64,000 bases of DNA, taken from NCBI RefSeq assembly GCF_021083305.1, contig NZ_JAJFAY010000001.1, positions 1,674,001 to 1,738,000 on the forward strand. The letters run 5' to 3'. The stretch is from Haladaptatus sp. DYF46. Lineage in GTDB: Archaea > Halobacteriota > Halobacteria > Halobacteriales > Haladaptataceae. Made by a program: the position numbers and the translations under genes. This document shows positions 1-8,991 of the stretch, in pieces; position 1 is the stretch's first letter, and the number at the start of each line of letters is the position of its first letter. Below the pieces are notes generated by a model that saw nothing but the letters and a program-made list of their open reading frames with translations, was not told the origin of the DNA and did no database searches.

Positions 1-3000
1 GCGCTGGATGGCGAAGATGAACGCCAGCGCGGTCAGCGACTTCTCGCCCCCGCTCATGGCGTCGAGACGCTGGACGGGTTTGTCCGCGGGTTGCGCTTTC
101 ATCGTCAACCCGCCGTCGAACGGATCGTCGTCGTTTTCGAGGAACAGTTCGCCCGACCCGGCGGACAGGCGCGTGAAGATGTCCTGAAAGTGCTCGTCGA
201 TGGCATCGAAGGCCTCCATGAACGTCTCCTTCTTCTGCGATTCGTAGGAGTCGATGCGCTCGCGGATGCCGTCGCGCTCCTCCACCAGCGTCGCCTTCCG
301 CTCCTTCAGGTCGTCCAACTGGCTCTCGACCTCGTCGTACTCATCGATGGCGAGCATGTTGACCGGTTCGAGTGCCTCCATCTGTCGAGTGAGTCGGTCG
401 ATGTTCGACTGCACCTCGTCGTGGTCCGGCACGTCCTCGGGGTCGTACTCGCCGACCTCTTCGCGAAGTTCCGCGACCTCCTCTTCGAGACGACTCGCGC
501 TCCGCTGAAGGCTTTCGAGGCGGTTCTCGACGCCTTCGACCTTCGACTGCTGGGCGTCGCGTTTCGACTTCGCGTCCTGCAGTTCCTCCTTCAACTCGGC
601 GCGTTCGTCCTTGAGTTCCGTGAGTTCCTCTTCGAGTTCGGACACCGCCTCGCGCTTTTCTTCGAGGGTCTCCTCCCGCTCGGCGATGTCCGATTCGAGG
701 TCCGAAATGAGGTCTTCCTGCTCGGCCTTTCGATTCTGAGCGGACTCCACGTCGTCGTGGAGGTCGTCGATGGCGTCCTCCGCGTACTGCTTTTCGAGTT
801 GCAGTTCGTTGAGTTTGCCGTCGAGCGAATCCATCCGCTCTTCGAGCGTGTCGATTTCGGCCTGCACCTCGTCGGCCTCGCTCGTCAACTCGGGAATTTT
901 CGAGTCCGCGAGTTCGCTTTCGAGGTCCGCGATGTCGGCTTCGATGCCGGCGATGGTCTCGTCGTGGGCCGACACCTGTTCGTCGAGTTCCTCCATCCGC
1001 TCGGTGACCGACTCGCGTTCTTCCTGTATCTCCTCGATGTCGTCCTGTAGCGACCCAATTTTCTCCTCGATGCTTTCGAGTTCGGACTCCTTTCGCTCGA
1101 TGTCGTTCTCGATGCTTCGAACTTGATCCGTCGCGTCTGTCTGTCGGTCGCGGGCGTCGTCCAACCGCTCCTCGACGCCGTTGATGGACTGGCGAATCGA
1201 CTGGCGTTCGTCCTCCAACTCGTTGATTTGGCGCGCCACGCGCTCGATTTGGCCCTTGCCGGAGGCCGAAAAGGAGTAGCGCGACCCGCTGGTCGAACCG
1301 CCGGTCATCGCTCCACTCTTTTCCACGAGTTCGCCCGAGAGCGTCACGAGGCGGAAGTCGCCCATCAACTCGCGGGCCGTCTCCATGTCCTCCACGACGA
1401 GCGTGTCGCCGACGACGTAGGAGAACACCGACGCGTACTCGGAATCGAAGTCGATGAGGTTGTACGCGAAATCGACCACGCCCGGCGCGTTGGGCAGGGA
1501 CGGCAGGCGGCGCTTTTGCATCTTCGTGATGGGCAGGAACGTCGCCCGCCCCGCGTTTCGCTGTTTCAAATACTCGATACAGCGCTGTCCGACGCTATCG
1601 TCGTCCACGACGACCTGCGCCAGTCGACCACCCGCCGCCGTCTCGCAGGCCGTGGCGTACTGCTGACTCACGCTGCCAAGTTGCGCGACCGCACCGTGAA
1701 CGCCGTCCACTCCGCCGTTCAGAATCGTGGAAACGGCGCGACCGAACGACGAATCGCCGCTCTCGTTCGCCCGCGCATCCAGTTCGGCGTACTTCTGCTG
1801 TTTGGACTGTATCTTCCCTTCCACCGCATCGAGGTCCGACTGAAGTTCGGACTTTTCGGCCTTCAGGTCGGACACCACGTCCTCGATTTGGTTCGCGTTT
1901 CGCTCGGCCTTGGTCAGTTCGTCGGCCAAATCACCGAGTTCGGTTTCGAGTTCGGGAATCCGCTCGCGGGCCGACGCGAGTTCGTTTTGCTTCTCGTTCA
2001 CCGAGTCCGAACGCCTCCGCGCATCGTCCAACAGGCGATCCTTCTCGCGCTGGCGCTCGTTCTTCTCGCTTTTCTCGTCTTCGAGCGCTTCCTTCTTCTC
2101 GGCGAGGTCGGCCTTCACCTCGTCGTACTCGGTGTCGACGTTATCGATTTCCTCTTCGATTTCGGCGAGTTTCGACTCCTCGGTGCCGATTTCGCCCTTG
2201 ACCGATGCCTTCTCGATTTTGATGTCGCGGATATCCCCGCCCAACTCGTCCACCGTCTCCTGCTTGCGGTCGATTTCGACGAACGCCTGTCGTCTGCGGT
2301 TTTCCGCGTCGGAAATCTTCTCCTCCGCCGTCTCGATTTTGTCTTCGAGGCGAGAGATCTCCCCTTTGACCTCCTCGATTTCGCTCTTGATGGCGAGCTG
2401 TTCGTCCTCGCCCTTGCGCTCGATTTCGGCGTTGAGTTCCTCCAGTTCGTCTTCGAGACGGACGACCGTTCCCTGTTTTTCGTCCAACTCGCGCTGAAGG
2501 GAGACGAGTTCCTCCTTTCTTTCGTCGATGTCCGTTCGGGTCGCGTTCAGATCGGAGCGCTTCTCTTCGAGTTCGGCTGCCTTCAGATAGCCCTCGTACT
2601 CCTCTTTCTCCTCGCGGAGGCCCTGATATTCGAGCGCCGTCTCGCGCTCGTCGCGCAACTGGTCGAGTCGGTCCTCCTTCTCCTCGATTCGGAGTTCGGC
2701 CTCCTCGACTCGGTCCTTGACCACTTCGAGTTCCTCCAAGGCCGCATCCCGTTTCGCGTCGAACTCCGCCACGCCGGCGATTTCGTCGATGATTTCGCGC
2801 CGTTCGAACGGCGTCATGTTGATGATGCCGGTCACGTCGCCCTGCATGACGACGTTGTAGCCCTCCGGCGTCACGCCCGCCTGCGCGAGCAAGTCCTGTA
2901 TGTCCGAGAGGTTGACCGAGCGTCCGTTCAGGTAGTAGTACGAGTAGTAGTTGTCCTCGGTCTGTTTGACCCGGCGTTTGATGGTGATTTCGTCCACGTC

Positions 3001-3333
3001 GCCGACGTTATCCGTCCCAGCGGCGTTGACGACCTGCGTCCGGTCGAGGGTGCCATCGCTGTTGTCCAGAACGACTTCGACTGACGCTTCGAGCGGCCCG
3101 CTGCTCGCCGATTCGTCCCCGTCGTGGCCGGGGTTGTAAATGAGGTCGGTCAGTTTCTCGGCGCGGATGCCGCGGGTTCGTGCCAGTCCGAGCGCGAAGA
3201 GAACGCTGTCGATGATGTTGCTCTTCCCGGAGCCGTTCGGACCGGTAACGACGGTGAAGTCCTCGTAAAACGGGATTTCGGTCTTCCGGCCGAAGCTCTT
3301 GAACTTGTCGAGGACGAGCGTTTTGATGTGCAT
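1..3333 (-). CDS. smc: Chromosome segregation ATPase SMC, C-terminal end outside window
   Basis: SMC forms the DNA-embracing condensin ATPase that organises and segregates the chromosome. The start MHIKTLVLDKFKSFGRKTEI is typical of the family, with Walker A GPNGSGKS at residues 31-38. Long coiled coils surround a hinge at roughly residues 520-680. The visible part runs 1111 codons and ends just after the ABC signature SGGEKSL at residues 1094-1100. The Walker B and D-loop lie beyond the window edge, so the gene is partial at its 3' end. Full-length relatives are close to 1190 residues. No frame break is seen. Confidence 0.97.
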   Translation of the reverse strand, partial: MHIKTLVLDKFKSFGRKTEIPFYEDFTVVTGPNGSGKSNIIDSVLFALGLARTRGIRAEKLTDLIYNPGHDGDESASSGPLEASVEVVLDNSDGTLDRTQVVNAAGTDNVGDVDEITIKRRVKQTEDNYYSYYYLNGRSVNLSDIQDLLAQAGVTPEGYNVVMQGDVTGIINMTPFERREIIDEIAGVAEFDAKRDAALEELEVVKDRVEEAELRIEEKEDRLDQLRDERETALEYQGLREEKEEYEGYLKAAELEEKRSDLNATRTDIDERKEELVSLQRELDEKQGTVVRLEDELEELNAEIERKGEDEQLAIKSEIEEVKGEISRLEDKIETAEEKISDAENRRRQAFVEIDRKQETVDELGGDIRDIKIEKASVKGEIGTEESKLAEIEEEIDNVDTEYDEVKADLAEKKEALEDEKSEKNERQREKDRLLDDARRRSDSVNEKQNELASARERIPELETELGDLADELTKAERNANQIEDVVSDLKAEKSELQSDLDAVEGKIQSKQQKYAELDARANESGDSSFGRAVSTILNGGVDGVHGAVAQLGSVSQQYATACETAAGGRLAQVVVDDDSVGQRCIEYLKQRNAGRATFLPITKMQKRRLPSLPNAPGVVDFAYNLIDFDSEYASVFSYVVGDTLVVEDMETARELMGDFRLVTLSGELVEKSGAMTGGSTSGSRYSFSASGKGQIERVARQINELEDERQSIRQSINGVEERLDDARDRQTDATDQVRSIENDIERKESELESIEEKIGSLQDDIEEIQEERESVTERMEELDEQVSAHDETIAGIEADIADLESELADSKIPELTSEADEVQAEIDTLEERMDSLDGKLNELQLEKQYAEDAIDDLHDDVESAQNRKAEQEDLISDLESDIAEREETLEEKREAVSELEEELTELKDERAELKEELQDAKSKRDAQQSKVEGVENRLESLQRSASRLEEEVAELREEVGEYDPEDVPDHDEVQSNIDRLTRQMEALEPVNMLAIDEYDEVESQLDDLKERKATLVEERDGIRERIDSYESQKKETFMEAFDAIDEHFQDIFTRLSAGSGELFLENDDDPFDGGLTMKAQPADKPVQRLDAMSGGEKSLTALAFIFAIQR

Positions 3334-3358
3334 GGATTGCTCGTGGGAAAGAGAAGTC

Positions 3359-3622
3359 CTACGCGACGATGATGTCGTCACCGAGTTCGGACGACTCCTC
3401 TTCTTCTATGTCGTCCTTAGACTCATCAGATTTAGCCTCTTCGGCCTGTGTCGATTCCGGTTTCGCGTCCGTTTTCGCCGCTTCCGCTGCTTCCCGTGCC
3501 TGCTCCAGTTCGCGGATGCGCTGGTTCGCTTCAACCAATTCCTCCGTCAGGCCGCGAATCGTCGCTTCCAGTTCTTCCATTCGGGATTCGAGCGAACCGA
3601 TTCGGTCGCGCTGGCTAGTCAT
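3359..3622 (-). CDS. Small conserved coiled-coil protein upstream of smc (DUF7518-like)
   Basis: This 87-residue protein has a heptad-like N-terminal coiled coil (about residues 5-48, rich in E, L and R) and a very acidic, Ala/Lys/Glu-rich tail ending GDDIIVA. It lies 25 bp upstream of smc on the same strand, so co-transcription is likely. From memory, haloarchaea carry such a small gene next to smc. A role in the SMC complex is inferred from position only, because no catalytic motif is visible. Confidence 0.75.
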   Translation of the reverse strand: MTSQRDRIGSLESRMEELEATIRGLTEELVEANQRIRELEQAREAAEAAKTDAKPESTQAEEAKSDESKDDIEEEESSELGDDIIVA

Positions 3623-3808
3623 ACATCGTATGCGTGACGGTTTATCAATAAATGTGCGTCAGACATACGGCAGACAGTTGATAAAACCCGGCCGAACGTG
3701 ACAACGGGGAATAATCAACGCCGGTCGACGACAATTTTTACGACATCGCCGCGTTCGTGTCTGGAAACCGCCACAACACCATTAGGAGAGCGAGTTGAGC
3801 GCCGAACC

Positions 3809-4330
3809 GTGAACCGACGGCAAGTACTTACGGCGGTCGGAGCGGGGCTTTCCGGTGGCATAGCGGGCCGTCTGTCTCCGGTTCAAAACGGGGCGACCAA
3901 AAAACGAGACATCCGAACGGTTCAAATCGGAGAGACTGCGACGCTGAAAGGAGGCATCCACATCACCGTCAAGGAGGTCGAGTTCAAGGACCAATACGTC
4001 AAGCTGGGTTCGGCGGTCACGCCGACGAAGGGAAAGCAGTTCGCCATCGTCTCCGTCGAAACCAAAAACAAAGGGAAGGAAAAGCACGAGTTGCCGAGGG
4101 CGATAACGCTGAAACTCAAAGCGAACGGCAAGAGCTACTCGACGACGAGCTATACCGGTAGCGAGTACACGCGATATCAATATCGGGGCGGGCAGAGCAA
4201 ACCGGGAGCGATACGCGACGGCGAACTTCGATTCGAAATCCCGAAGTCGGTCTCACAGTCGGAACTCACCGTACAGTGGACGTACACGGAACTGAACAGA
4301 CCTGTCGTCATCAGATGGCGAGGACAGTGA
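3809..4330 (+). CDS. Exported DUF4352-like protein with altered lipobox
   Basis: The preferred start is the GTG at 3809, because it places VNRRQVLTAVGAGLSGGIAG at the N terminus, a Tat-like twin-arginine signal of the haloarchaeal lipoprotein type. An upstream ATG at 3698 in frame would add 37 residues of unlikely composition. The rest is a beta-rich domain with KGKQFAIVSVETKNKGK-like strands that resembles the DUF4352/extracellular immunoglobulin-like fold. The usual lipobox Cys after GGIAG is Arg here (GGIAGRLS), so lipid anchoring is not expected. The function is unknown. Confidence 0.7.
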   Translation: MNRRQVLTAVGAGLSGGIAGRLSPVQNGATKKRDIRTVQIGETATLKGGIHITVKEVEFKDQYVKLGSAVTPTKGKQFAIVSVETKNKGKEKHELPRAITLKLKANGKSYSTTSYTGSEYTRYQYRGGQSKPGAIRDGELRFEIPKSVSQSELTVQWTYTELNRPVVIRWRGQ

Positions 4331-4407
4331 ACGACCACGACGCGATTATCGGGAGTACTACCGCGCATCGTACGCGGGGATGCCCCCGTTCGAAGCGTCC
4401 CGTAGGC

Positions 4408-4413
4408 TTTTAA
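4408..4413 (+). promoter_or_regulatory. TATA box of gatB
   Basis: The sequence TTTTAA is centred about 28 bp upstream of the gatB ATG at 4439. This is the spacing expected for a leaderless haloarchaeal transcript. Confidence 0.55.
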
Positions 4414-4438
4414 CACTCACCCGACCAACCAGTCTGTA

Positions 4439-5956
4439 ATGACTGCTCAGGCTGTCCAAGAGGGCGAGCTCGTGGCCGTTATCGGCCTCGAAATCCACGT
4501 CCAACTGGAGACGGACACGAAGATCTTCTGCGGGTGTTCGACCGACCAAGACGACGCCGAACCGAACACCTACACCTGTCCGGTCTGTCTCGGACTTCCG
4601 GGATCGCTCCCGGTACTGAACGAGGCGGCCGTGGAGTACGCCGTCAAAGTCGGCAAGGCCATCGACGCCGATATCCCCGAGGAGACGTCCTTCCACCGGA
4701 AGAACTACTTCTATCCCGACCTCCCGAAGGGATTCCAGATAACCCAGTACGACGCACCTATCTGCCAGAACGGCGAACTGGAGTTCGGCTTCGAGGGCGA
4801 AACCCGAACGGTCGGTATCCATCGTGCCCACCTCGAAGAGGACCCCGGAAGCCTCCGTCACGTTCGGGACGGGACGGGCGATATCGAAACGCGAACCGTC
4901 GGCATCGACCGCGCCGACTACACGCTGGTCAACTACAACCGGGCCGGGACGCCGCTGATGGAAATCGTCACCGATCCCGACTTCCGCGAACCCGGCGAAG
5001 TTCTCTCGTTCCTCGAAAAGCTCGAAGAGGTGCTCGAATACCTCGGTGCCTTCGACTCGACGCGAGACGGCAGTCTGCGCATCGACGCGAACCTCTCCAT
5101 CGTCTCCGAAACGGACGTAAACGACGACGGGTCGATTTCCGAGGACGTTCTCACGGACGCGAACCGAACCGAGGTCAAGAACATCTCCAGTCACAAGGGC
5201 GCGGAAAGCGCGCTCGCCTACGAGGAAAGTCGACAGAAGAACCTCATCCGGCGCGGAAAGGCCATCGAGCAGGAAACCCGGCACTTCAACGAGACGCACG
5301 GTTCGACCGTCTCGATGCGCTCGAAGGAGGCCGAAAAGGATTACCGCTACTTCCGCGAGGAGGACCTACCGCCGCTCCAAGTGAGCGACTGGAAGCAGAA
5401 GCTCGAAATTCCGGAACTGCCGGACGCCCGCCGCGAGCGGTTCCGCGAGGAGTACGGTCTGAACAAGGAGGCCGCGAGCAAACTCACGTCGAGCAAGCAG
5501 GTCGCCGACTTCTACGAGGACGTGGCCGAGGAGTTCGACCCCGACCTCGCCGCGGCGTGGGTCGCCGACAGCCTCCTTGGAGAACTCAACTACCGTGACA
5601 TGGAAATCACGGACGTCGAAGGAAGACTCGGCGAGTTCAAGAACCTCATCCGGCTCGTCGCGGGGGACGAGATTACGGCCAAAAACGCCGAAGAGACGGT
5701 TCTCCGCGAGATGCTGGACGAGGGCGACGACCCCAAAACCATCATCGACCGCGAGGGACTCGGGAAAGCCGACTCGGGCGAAGTCGAACGGGCCGTGACG
5801 GAAGCCATCGAGGAGAATCCGGACACGGTCGAGGACTACCATGCGGGCGAAGGCGGCGCTATCAACTTCCTCGTCGGGCAGGTCATGCAGAAGACCGGCG
5901 GCAGTGCCGACCCCGGAAGCGTGAACGGCATGCTCCGCGAGCGACTGGACGAATAG
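4439..5956 (+). CDS. gatB: Asp-tRNA(Asn)/Glu-tRNA(Gln) amidotransferase subunit B
   Basis: GatB is the tRNA-binding, amide-transferring kinase subunit of GatCAB, which turns misacylated Asp-tRNA(Asn) or Glu-tRNA(Gln) into the cognate species. The 505-residue product has the GLEIHVQL start, zinc-type cysteines C31, C33, C47 and C50, the cradle domain with HRKNYFYPDLPKGFQITQYD-type sequence, and a helical YqeY-like tail ending in the GxVNG region. No gatA or gatC is in the window. The archaeal AspRS further on may be non-discriminating and supply the substrate, which is inference. Confidence 0.97.
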   Translation: MTAQAVQEGELVAVIGLEIHVQLETDTKIFCGCSTDQDDAEPNTYTCPVCLGLPGSLPVLNEAAVEYAVKVGKAIDADIPEETSFHRKNYFYPDLPKGFQITQYDAPICQNGELEFGFEGETRTVGIHRAHLEEDPGSLRHVRDGTGDIETRTVGIDRADYTLVNYNRAGTPLMEIVTDPDFREPGEVLSFLEKLEEVLEYLGAFDSTRDGSLRIDANLSIVSETDVNDDGSISEDVLTDANRTEVKNISSHKGAESALAYEESRQKNLIRRGKAIEQETRHFNETHGSTVSMRSKEAEKDYRYFREEDLPPLQVSDWKQKLEIPELPDARRERFREEYGLNKEAASKLTSSKQVADFYEDVAEEFDPDLAAAWVADSLLGELNYRDMEITDVEGRLGEFKNLIRLVAGDEITAKNAEETVLREMLDEGDDPKTIIDREGLGKADSGEVERAVTEAIEENPDTVEDYHAGEGGAINFLVGQVMQKTGGSADPGSVNGMLRERLDE

Positions 5957-6234
5957 TTGCGAACAGGCGGCACGGGAGGAGATTGCGATGGGGAGTGCCA
6001 CACACCCGCCTCGGCCCCATCGCAGCGGTCGGCTACGTCATGCGGCGGTTTGGCTTCGTTTTCGGATTTAAATCTACGGACGGTTTCGGAGCGAAACGAA
6101 TATTCACGACATCTGTCGTCTATCAGACGCCGAGTAGTCCGTCACGAATCCGTCGTGATGATTCTTACCGGTGGAGACCGTTTGCGGGAATGAATGAGTA
6201 GAGTCGAAATCGGGTCGAACGGGGGAGTGAGGGG

Positions 6235-7266
6235 ATGGATACGGCTGGCGAGGAATTGAACGTCCGGTCGGTCGCTCTGGGCCTGCTCGCGTCGTTGTTC
6301 GTCATCGTTCTCATCGTGTGGTTCGTCGGTGTCGACGCGGTCATCGCCGCATTTCGGGCGGCGAACGGGTACGTCATCGTCGCCATCGTGGTTGTCGCGT
6401 CGCTCTGGCTGATATCGTGGAGTTTCGCCCTTCATGCCCTCCTCTCCTTGCTCGGCTATCCGCAGACGCGGAAACGGACGGTGTTGATATACATGTGCAT
6501 CGTCTTCGCCAACAGTATCACGCCCTTCGCACAGGCAGGTGCCGAACCGCTGGCCGCGCTGTTCGTCTCCCGGTCGACGGGTGCGGAGTACGAAACGGGG
6601 TTGTCGACGGTAGTGAGTGTCGACACCATCAACCTGCTTCCCTCCGTCGGGTTAGCGATGGTTGGACTCGGGTATTTCACGGTGAGAGCGACGCTCAATC
6701 CCCGACTCGAATTCGCGGTGACCCTCTTTTTCTCCGTCGCCGTAGCGGTCGCCGTCATCGCCGTGTTCGCGTGGCGGTCGCGGGACCGACTCGCGGCGTC
6801 GGTCGTCGGCGGCATCTCACGACTCTTCGAATGGATCGATAGAAGGACGCCGTTCAACGCCGATCTGCCGGAGCAGGAATTGGAACACCGGGTTTCCGTG
6901 TTCGTCTCGAATCTGGAACGAATCGCGCGAACACCCCGTGTTCTCGCCGTCGGACTGTTCTTCTCGGCGGGCGGGTGGCTGTTCCTGACGACCGCACTGT
7001 GGCTTTCCCTCTACTCGTTCGGCTACGCGATTCCGGTCGAAGTGCCGTTGTTTATCGTTCCGCTCGCGATGACGGCGAGCATAACGCCGCTTCCGGGAGG
7101 GTCGGGCGGCATCGACGCGGCGTACATCATCCTGCTCGTGAGCGTGACGAAGGTGCCGCTTCCGACGATCACGGCCGCGCTGCTCGTCTTCCGAGGAGCG
7201 ACGTATCTGCTCCCCATCGTCGCCGGTGGTACGGCCGTCACGATTCTCGAATCGAACCGCCGCTGA
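6235..7266 (+). CDS. LPG-synthase-like / UPF0104 integral membrane protein
   Basis: This 343-residue polytopic protein has about eight hydrophobic segments. The first is at residues 12-30, and there are Gly/Pro-rich loops such as NSITPFAQAGAEP and ITPLPGGSGGIDA. These loops are the recognisable signatures of the lysylphosphatidylglycerol synthase transmembrane family (UPF0104, which includes haloarchaeal AglD-like proteins). Members are flippase- or transferase-associated, but the substrate cannot be read here. A 278-bp spacer separates it from gatB, so it is probably a separate unit. A TTTAAA box near 6067 is far upstream. Confidence 0.85.
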   Translation: MDTAGEELNVRSVALGLLASLFVIVLIVWFVGVDAVIAAFRAANGYVIVAIVVVASLWLISWSFALHALLSLLGYPQTRKRTVLIYMCIVFANSITPFAQAGAEPLAALFVSRSTGAEYETGLSTVVSVDTINLLPSVGLAMVGLGYFTVRATLNPRLEFAVTLFFSVAVAVAVIAVFAWRSRDRLAASVVGGISRLFEWIDRRTPFNADLPEQELEHRVSVFVSNLERIARTPRVLAVGLFFSAGGWLFLTTALWLSLYSFGYAIPVEVPLFIVPLAMTASITPLPGGSGGIDAAYIILLVSVTKVPLPTITAALLVFRGATYLLPIVAGGTAVTILESNRR

Positions 7267-7382
7267 CGGAGTGTCACAGGAGAACACGTCACGGATATAG
7301 AAGGGTATGATTCGTTGTCAGGTGTATCGAGCACCTCCGGTATGGAAAAATTGATAGCGTAGACGATAGTACCAGAGGCCGG

Positions 7383-8039
7383 ATGTTCGATTGGCTAGCG
7401 GATACCATACTCTCGTTTGTCACGAAGTATGGATATCTAGCAGTCTTCATCTACCTGACACTCGAAACGGCCTTCATTCTCCACTTCGCGCCGAGCGAAA
7501 TCGTCGTCCCGTTCGCGGCCACGCAGCTCGTTCACGACCCGATTTCGTTCGCCACTTTCGTCGCCGTCTCGACCACCGGAGCGACGGCGGGAAGCCTCCT
7601 CGGCTACTACGTGTTCGGGAAGAACGGAAAGACGGCCCTCAACCGATACGGGCACGTCCTTCACGTGTCCGAGTCGGATTTGGAGCGGAGCCAACGCTGG
7701 TTCCGACGGTGGGGGCGTAGTTCCGTTCTGTGGGGCCGCATGCTTCCGCTGATGCGTGCCGTCATCTCGATTCCCGCCGGACTCGCCGACATGGAATTGC
7801 GAACGTTCACCGTCTACTCGGCGGTCGGGTCGCTCGTTTTCAACGTGTTTCTCACCTACCTCGTGTACGAGGGAGCGGGGGAAACCTCGCCGCTCGATTG
7901 GGTCATCCACGCGGCGTCGAGCGCGCTGCGGGGGAACCTGGTCTTCGTCGTAAGCCTCGGATTCGTCCTCACGGTCGGCGTTGTCGGTGTCTGGCTCGCC
8001 CGTGAGTACCTTAAGCAGGAATTCCTGTTGCTGCGCTAG
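7383..8039 (+). CDS. DedA/VTT-family membrane protein
   Basis: The 218-residue product has the DedA layout: an N-terminal re-entrant helix, an acidic-flanked segment with ETAFILHFAPSEIVVPFAA, a central GATAGSLLGYYVFG motif, and the conserved FxRRWGRSSVLWGRMLPLMR stretch before PAGLADM. DedA proteins move phospholipid head-group carriers or lipids across membranes. The gene follows the UPF0104-like membrane gene on the same strand after 116 bp, so both may serve envelope lipids. That link is inference. Confidence 0.85.
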   Translation: MFDWLADTILSFVTKYGYLAVFIYLTLETAFILHFAPSEIVVPFAATQLVHDPISFATFVAVSTTGATAGSLLGYYVFGKNGKTALNRYGHVLHVSESDLERSQRWFRRWGRSSVLWGRMLPLMRAVISIPAGLADMELRTFTVYSAVGSLVFNVFLTYLVYEGAGETSPLDWVIHAASSALRGNLVFVVSLGFVLTVGVVGVWLAREYLKQEFLLLR

Positions 8040-8192
8040 AGACTCCGTAACCCCCGTGTCGATGTTTTCGCTCGGAATCGTCGGTCGAACGCACTGCTGG
8101 TGGCTTTCGCTCATGAAATTCCATAGTCATGAACATTAATTTATTGTTGATAGGGAGGAAAAAATATATTCTCGTGGGGTCCGGCGAGATAA

Positions 8193-8912
8193 ATGCAGAT
8201 GCCATCCAGACGTAACATACTAAAGAAAGTCGGTGCGACGGGAACAGCAGCGGTAACCATTTCGGGACTCTCCGGATCGGCGGCGGCAGCGCCCGGTTCC
8301 ATCCCGTCGAACTACCTGAGCGAGTATCGACAGACCGGAAGCGACTACGGTATCGACTGGACGTACCTCGCCGGTGTCGGGTGGATAGAAACCCAACACG
8401 GACAGTACGAAGCCGGATGCGACGAGTCGTCGGCGGGAGCGAGAGGGCCGATGCAGTTCATGCCGTCGACGTGGGATTACTACGGCGTCGACGGCGACGG
8501 GGACGGCGTCGCCGACATCTGTGACTATCGGGACGCGATTCCCGCGGCCGCCTACTACCTCACCGACAACGGCGCGCCGGGCGACTGGGACAGCGCGCTC
8601 TACGCCTACAACCACAGTTGGTCCTACGTCAGCGACGTGAAGGACGCCGCCGCGTACTACCGCGACGCGTATGACGGCGGTGGCGGCGGCGACAGGTTCG
8701 TCGATGGCGACCAGGTGACGCCGACGACCAACTTGAACACGCGTGAACAACCCGGAACCGGCCAACCTATCGTGGCGACCATCTCACCCGGAGAGGTCGG
8801 CGAAATCATGAACGGGCCGACGGACAAGGGCGGCTACACGTGGTGGGGCGTCCACTGGCTCGACCGGAACGTCTGGGGCTGGTCCGTCGAGCGGTACCTC
8901 ACCGACGCGTAA
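8193..8912 (+). CDS. Tat-exported lytic-transglycosylase-like protein with SH3b domain
   Basis: Residues 1-33 form a twin-arginine signal (SRRNILKK followed by an Ala/Gly-rich hydrophobic core). Residues 40-160 match a lytic transglycosylase (SLT) fold, with catalytic Glu66 in GVGWIETQHG, the GPMQFMP motif at 85-91 and YAYN at 136-139. A Gly5 linker leads to a C-terminal SH3b-like domain (about 172-239). Such enzymes cleave peptidoglycan, which haloarchaea lack, so the substrate is unclear. A second ATG two codons downstream is an alternative start. The upstream 150 bp are AT-rich with a GGGAGGAAA stretch. Confidence 0.85.
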   Translation: MQMPSRRNILKKVGATGTAAVTISGLSGSAAAAPGSIPSNYLSEYRQTGSDYGIDWTYLAGVGWIETQHGQYEAGCDESSAGARGPMQFMPSTWDYYGVDGDGDGVADICDYRDAIPAAAYYLTDNGAPGDWDSALYAYNHSWSYVSDVKDAAAYYRDAYDGGGGGDRFVDGDQVTPTTNLNTREQPGTGQPIVATISPGEVGEIMNGPTDKGGYTWWGVHWLDRNVWGWSVERYLTDA

Positions 8913-8930
8913 GCGAGCGGCGAAGGAGGC

Positions 8931-8936
8931 TTTTTT
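8931..8936 (+). terminator. Oligo-T terminator after the SLT gene
   Basis: A run of six T residues follows the stop codon by 18 bp in the short gap between this gene and the convergent MATE gene. This is the usual form of an archaeal intrinsic terminator. Confidence 0.5.
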
Positions 8937-8991
8937 GCGAATCGGTGTTCGAAGCGCTCGGTCCAAGACGGTCCACTCCGACCACGAGCGG

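Noticed and set aside
1123..3084. 653-codon open frame on the plus strand opposite smc
   Set aside because: The minus strand encodes a clear SMC with Walker A and signature. The plus frame is a GC-driven antisense shadow rich in Leu, Arg and Val.
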